Shown here in pieces: positions 12,775-13,821 of a DNA stretch of 13,821 nt. Each line of letters starts with the position of its first letter. Position 1 is the first letter of the stretch. A program made the translations under genes and the position numbers. Origin of the DNA: Domibacillus sp. (lineage in GTDB: Bacteria > Bacillota > Bacilli > Bacillales > Domibacillaceae); the NCBI GenBank assembly GCA_031177795.1, contig JAPSKG010000031.1:1-13821 (forward strand), written 5' to 3'. The notes under the pieces were generated by a model, which made no database searches, was not told the origin of the DNA, and saw only the letters and a program-made list of their open reading frames with translations.

Positions 12775-13821
12775 ATGTCGCTCGGTTTGTTTCTCGGTTC
12801 GCTTTTTGCCATTATGGCGCTTGGCTTGCCGATCGCGATTGCTCTGTTAGTCAGCAGTGTGGTGATGATGCTGTATCTTGACGTTTTTGACAGCCAAATT
12901 GTTGCCCAGTATTTAATCAATGGTGCAGACAGTTTTGCGCTTCTCGCTGTTCCTTTTTTTATCCTGGCCGGAGAATTGATGAATGCAGGGGGAATGTCAA
13001 CGCGCATTATTAATTTTGCTATGGCCATTGTCGGCCATATTCGCGGAGGAATGGGGTATGTTGCGATTATTGCGGCTGTTTTGTTTGCCGGGTTATCTGG
13101 CTCGGCTGTAGCGGACACAGCCGCACTTGGGGCAGTTTTAATTCCGATGATGGTAAAAGCAGGGTATGACCGAAACCGTGCAACAGGCTTAATTGCCTCG
13201 GGCGGCATTATCGCGCCGGTTATTCCGCCCAGCATCCCGATGATTTTATTTGGCGTAACGAGCGGTGTTTCCATTACGTCTTTGTTTACTGCGGGAATTG
13301 TGCCCGGCCTTATGATGGGTGCGGGGCTCATCATTGTTTGGTCCATTGTGTCACGTAAAGAAAAAGCGGAATTAGCTCCGCGCAAATCTGCAAAAGAAAT
13401 GCTGGCTGCAACCAAAAATGCTTCATGGTCGCTTGTTTTTCCGGTTATTATTATCGGCGGGCTGCGGGGCGGAATTTTCACTCCAACTGAAGCGGGCGTA
13501 GTGGCCGCCATGTACGCGCTGTTTGTCGGCTTGTTTGTTTACCGCCAGTTGGATATGAAAAAAATTTATCAAGTGCTCATTGATGCCGCCCGGACAACAA
13601 GTATCGTCATGTTTCTTGTGGCAGCAGCAATGGTGTCAGCATGGGTAATTTCCATTGCCCAGATCCCGGCGGTTGTATCTGAAGTGCTGGCTCCATTTAC
13701 CGGCAGCCCGCTTATGCTGTTAGTTGTCATTAACTTGATTGTGTTGTTTGTTGGCATGATTATGGATTTAACGCCGGCCATCCTTGTGTTAACGCCTGTT
13801 CTTTTGCCGGCTGTTACAATG
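12775..13821 (+). CDS. dctM: TRAP transporter large membrane subunit, DctM family (3' end outside window)
   Basis: An open frame of 349 codons runs from ATG 12775 to the window edge; DctM proteins are usually about 425 residues, so roughly four fifths is present. It is the transport subunit that moves solute with sodium. Family motifs visible are LLAVPFFILAGELMN, FAGLSGSAVADTAALG, the GGIIAPVIPPSIPMILFG stretch and GIFTPTEAGVVAA, each in the order typical of DctM. The frame has no stop or frameshift. GAGGTG at 12762-12767, inside the end of dctQ, precedes the ATG by 7 bases, and one base separates the two genes, suggesting coupled translation. Catabolic genes for the transported acid may lie beyond the window. 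Confidence 0.93.
   Translation, partial: MSLGLFLGSLFAIMALGLPIAIALLVSSVVMMLYLDVFDSQIVAQYLINGADSFALLAVPFFILAGELMNAGGMSTRIINFAMAIVGHIRGGMGYVAIIAAVLFAGLSGSAVADTAALGAVLIPMMVKAGYDRNRATGLIASGGIIAPVIPPSIPMILFGVTSGVSITSLFTAGIVPGLMMGAGLIIVWSIVSRKEKAELAPRKSAKEMLAATKNASWSLVFPVIIIGGLRGGIFTPTEAGVVAAMYALFVGLFVYRQLDMKKIYQVLIDAARTTSIVMFLVAAAMVSAWVISIAQIPAVVSEVLAPFTGSPLMLLVVINLIVLFVGMIMDLTPAILVLTPVLLPAVTM

Noticed and set aside
12543..13511. Long antisense open frame (322 codons) opposite dctQ and dctM
   Set aside because: The + strand proteins are unmistakable DctQ and DctM; the antisense product is a low-complexity Ala/Pro/Ile/Thr-rich shadow.
1..13821. CRISPR arrays, tRNA or rRNA genes, insertion sequences
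   Set aside because: No regularly spaced repeats, no tRNA-like cloverleaf, no transposase frames and no flanking terminal repeats were seen on either strand.

Overview
The window looks like chromosomal DNA of a Bacillaceae-type Firmicute. It is AT-rich, has strong AAGGAGG-type ribosome binding sites, uses some GTG starts, has sigma-A promoters and CcpA-type cre motifs with an AAAGCGCT core, and encodes lipoprotein-type solute-binding proteins. All recognised genes lie on the + strand. The genus cannot be fixed from the sequence.

Layout. (1) 1-201 is the C-terminal end of a GGDEF (diguanylate cyclase-type) protein, followed by a terminator and a gene-free stretch up to about 775. (2) 775-9678 is one apparent carbohydrate operon. 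A good sigma-A promoter with an inverted repeat over its start site drives EIIC and EIIBC of a glucitol/sorbitol-family PTS. These are followed by a complete ribose-type ABC importer (lipoprotein, double ATPase, permease), a GlpD-like FAD dehydrogenase, a zinc alcohol dehydrogenase of the polyol dehydrogenase type, and finally the missing EIIA of the same PTS, closed by a terminator. A SorC/DeoR-type regulator follows with its own probable promoter and terminator. (3) From about 10965 to the window end is a TRAP transporter operon, dctP-dctQ-dctM (dctM cut off). Its roughly 155-nt leader carries two cre-like sites and, between them, two copies of a perfect 14-bp palindrome.

How the genes may work together. 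The PTS should import and phosphorylate a polyol. The GlpD-like flavoenzyme and the zinc dehydrogenase are candidates to oxidise the polyol phosphate and/or a free polyol. The SorC-type protein probably senses a phosphorylated intermediate. There is no SrlD-type sorbitol-6-phosphate dehydrogenase and no sugar kinase in the window, so ordinary sorbitol use is not the obvious reading; a pentitol or tetritol is equally possible. The ABC importer embedded between the PTS subunits is the oddest part: two import systems of different energetics share one transcription unit. The GlpD-like enzyme appears to have lysine where GlpD has its substrate-contacting Arg54, and Glu for Asp in the GTTD motif, which suggests a substrate other than glycerol-3-phosphate. 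These functional statements are inference from family membership and context; the sequence gives no direct proof of substrate.
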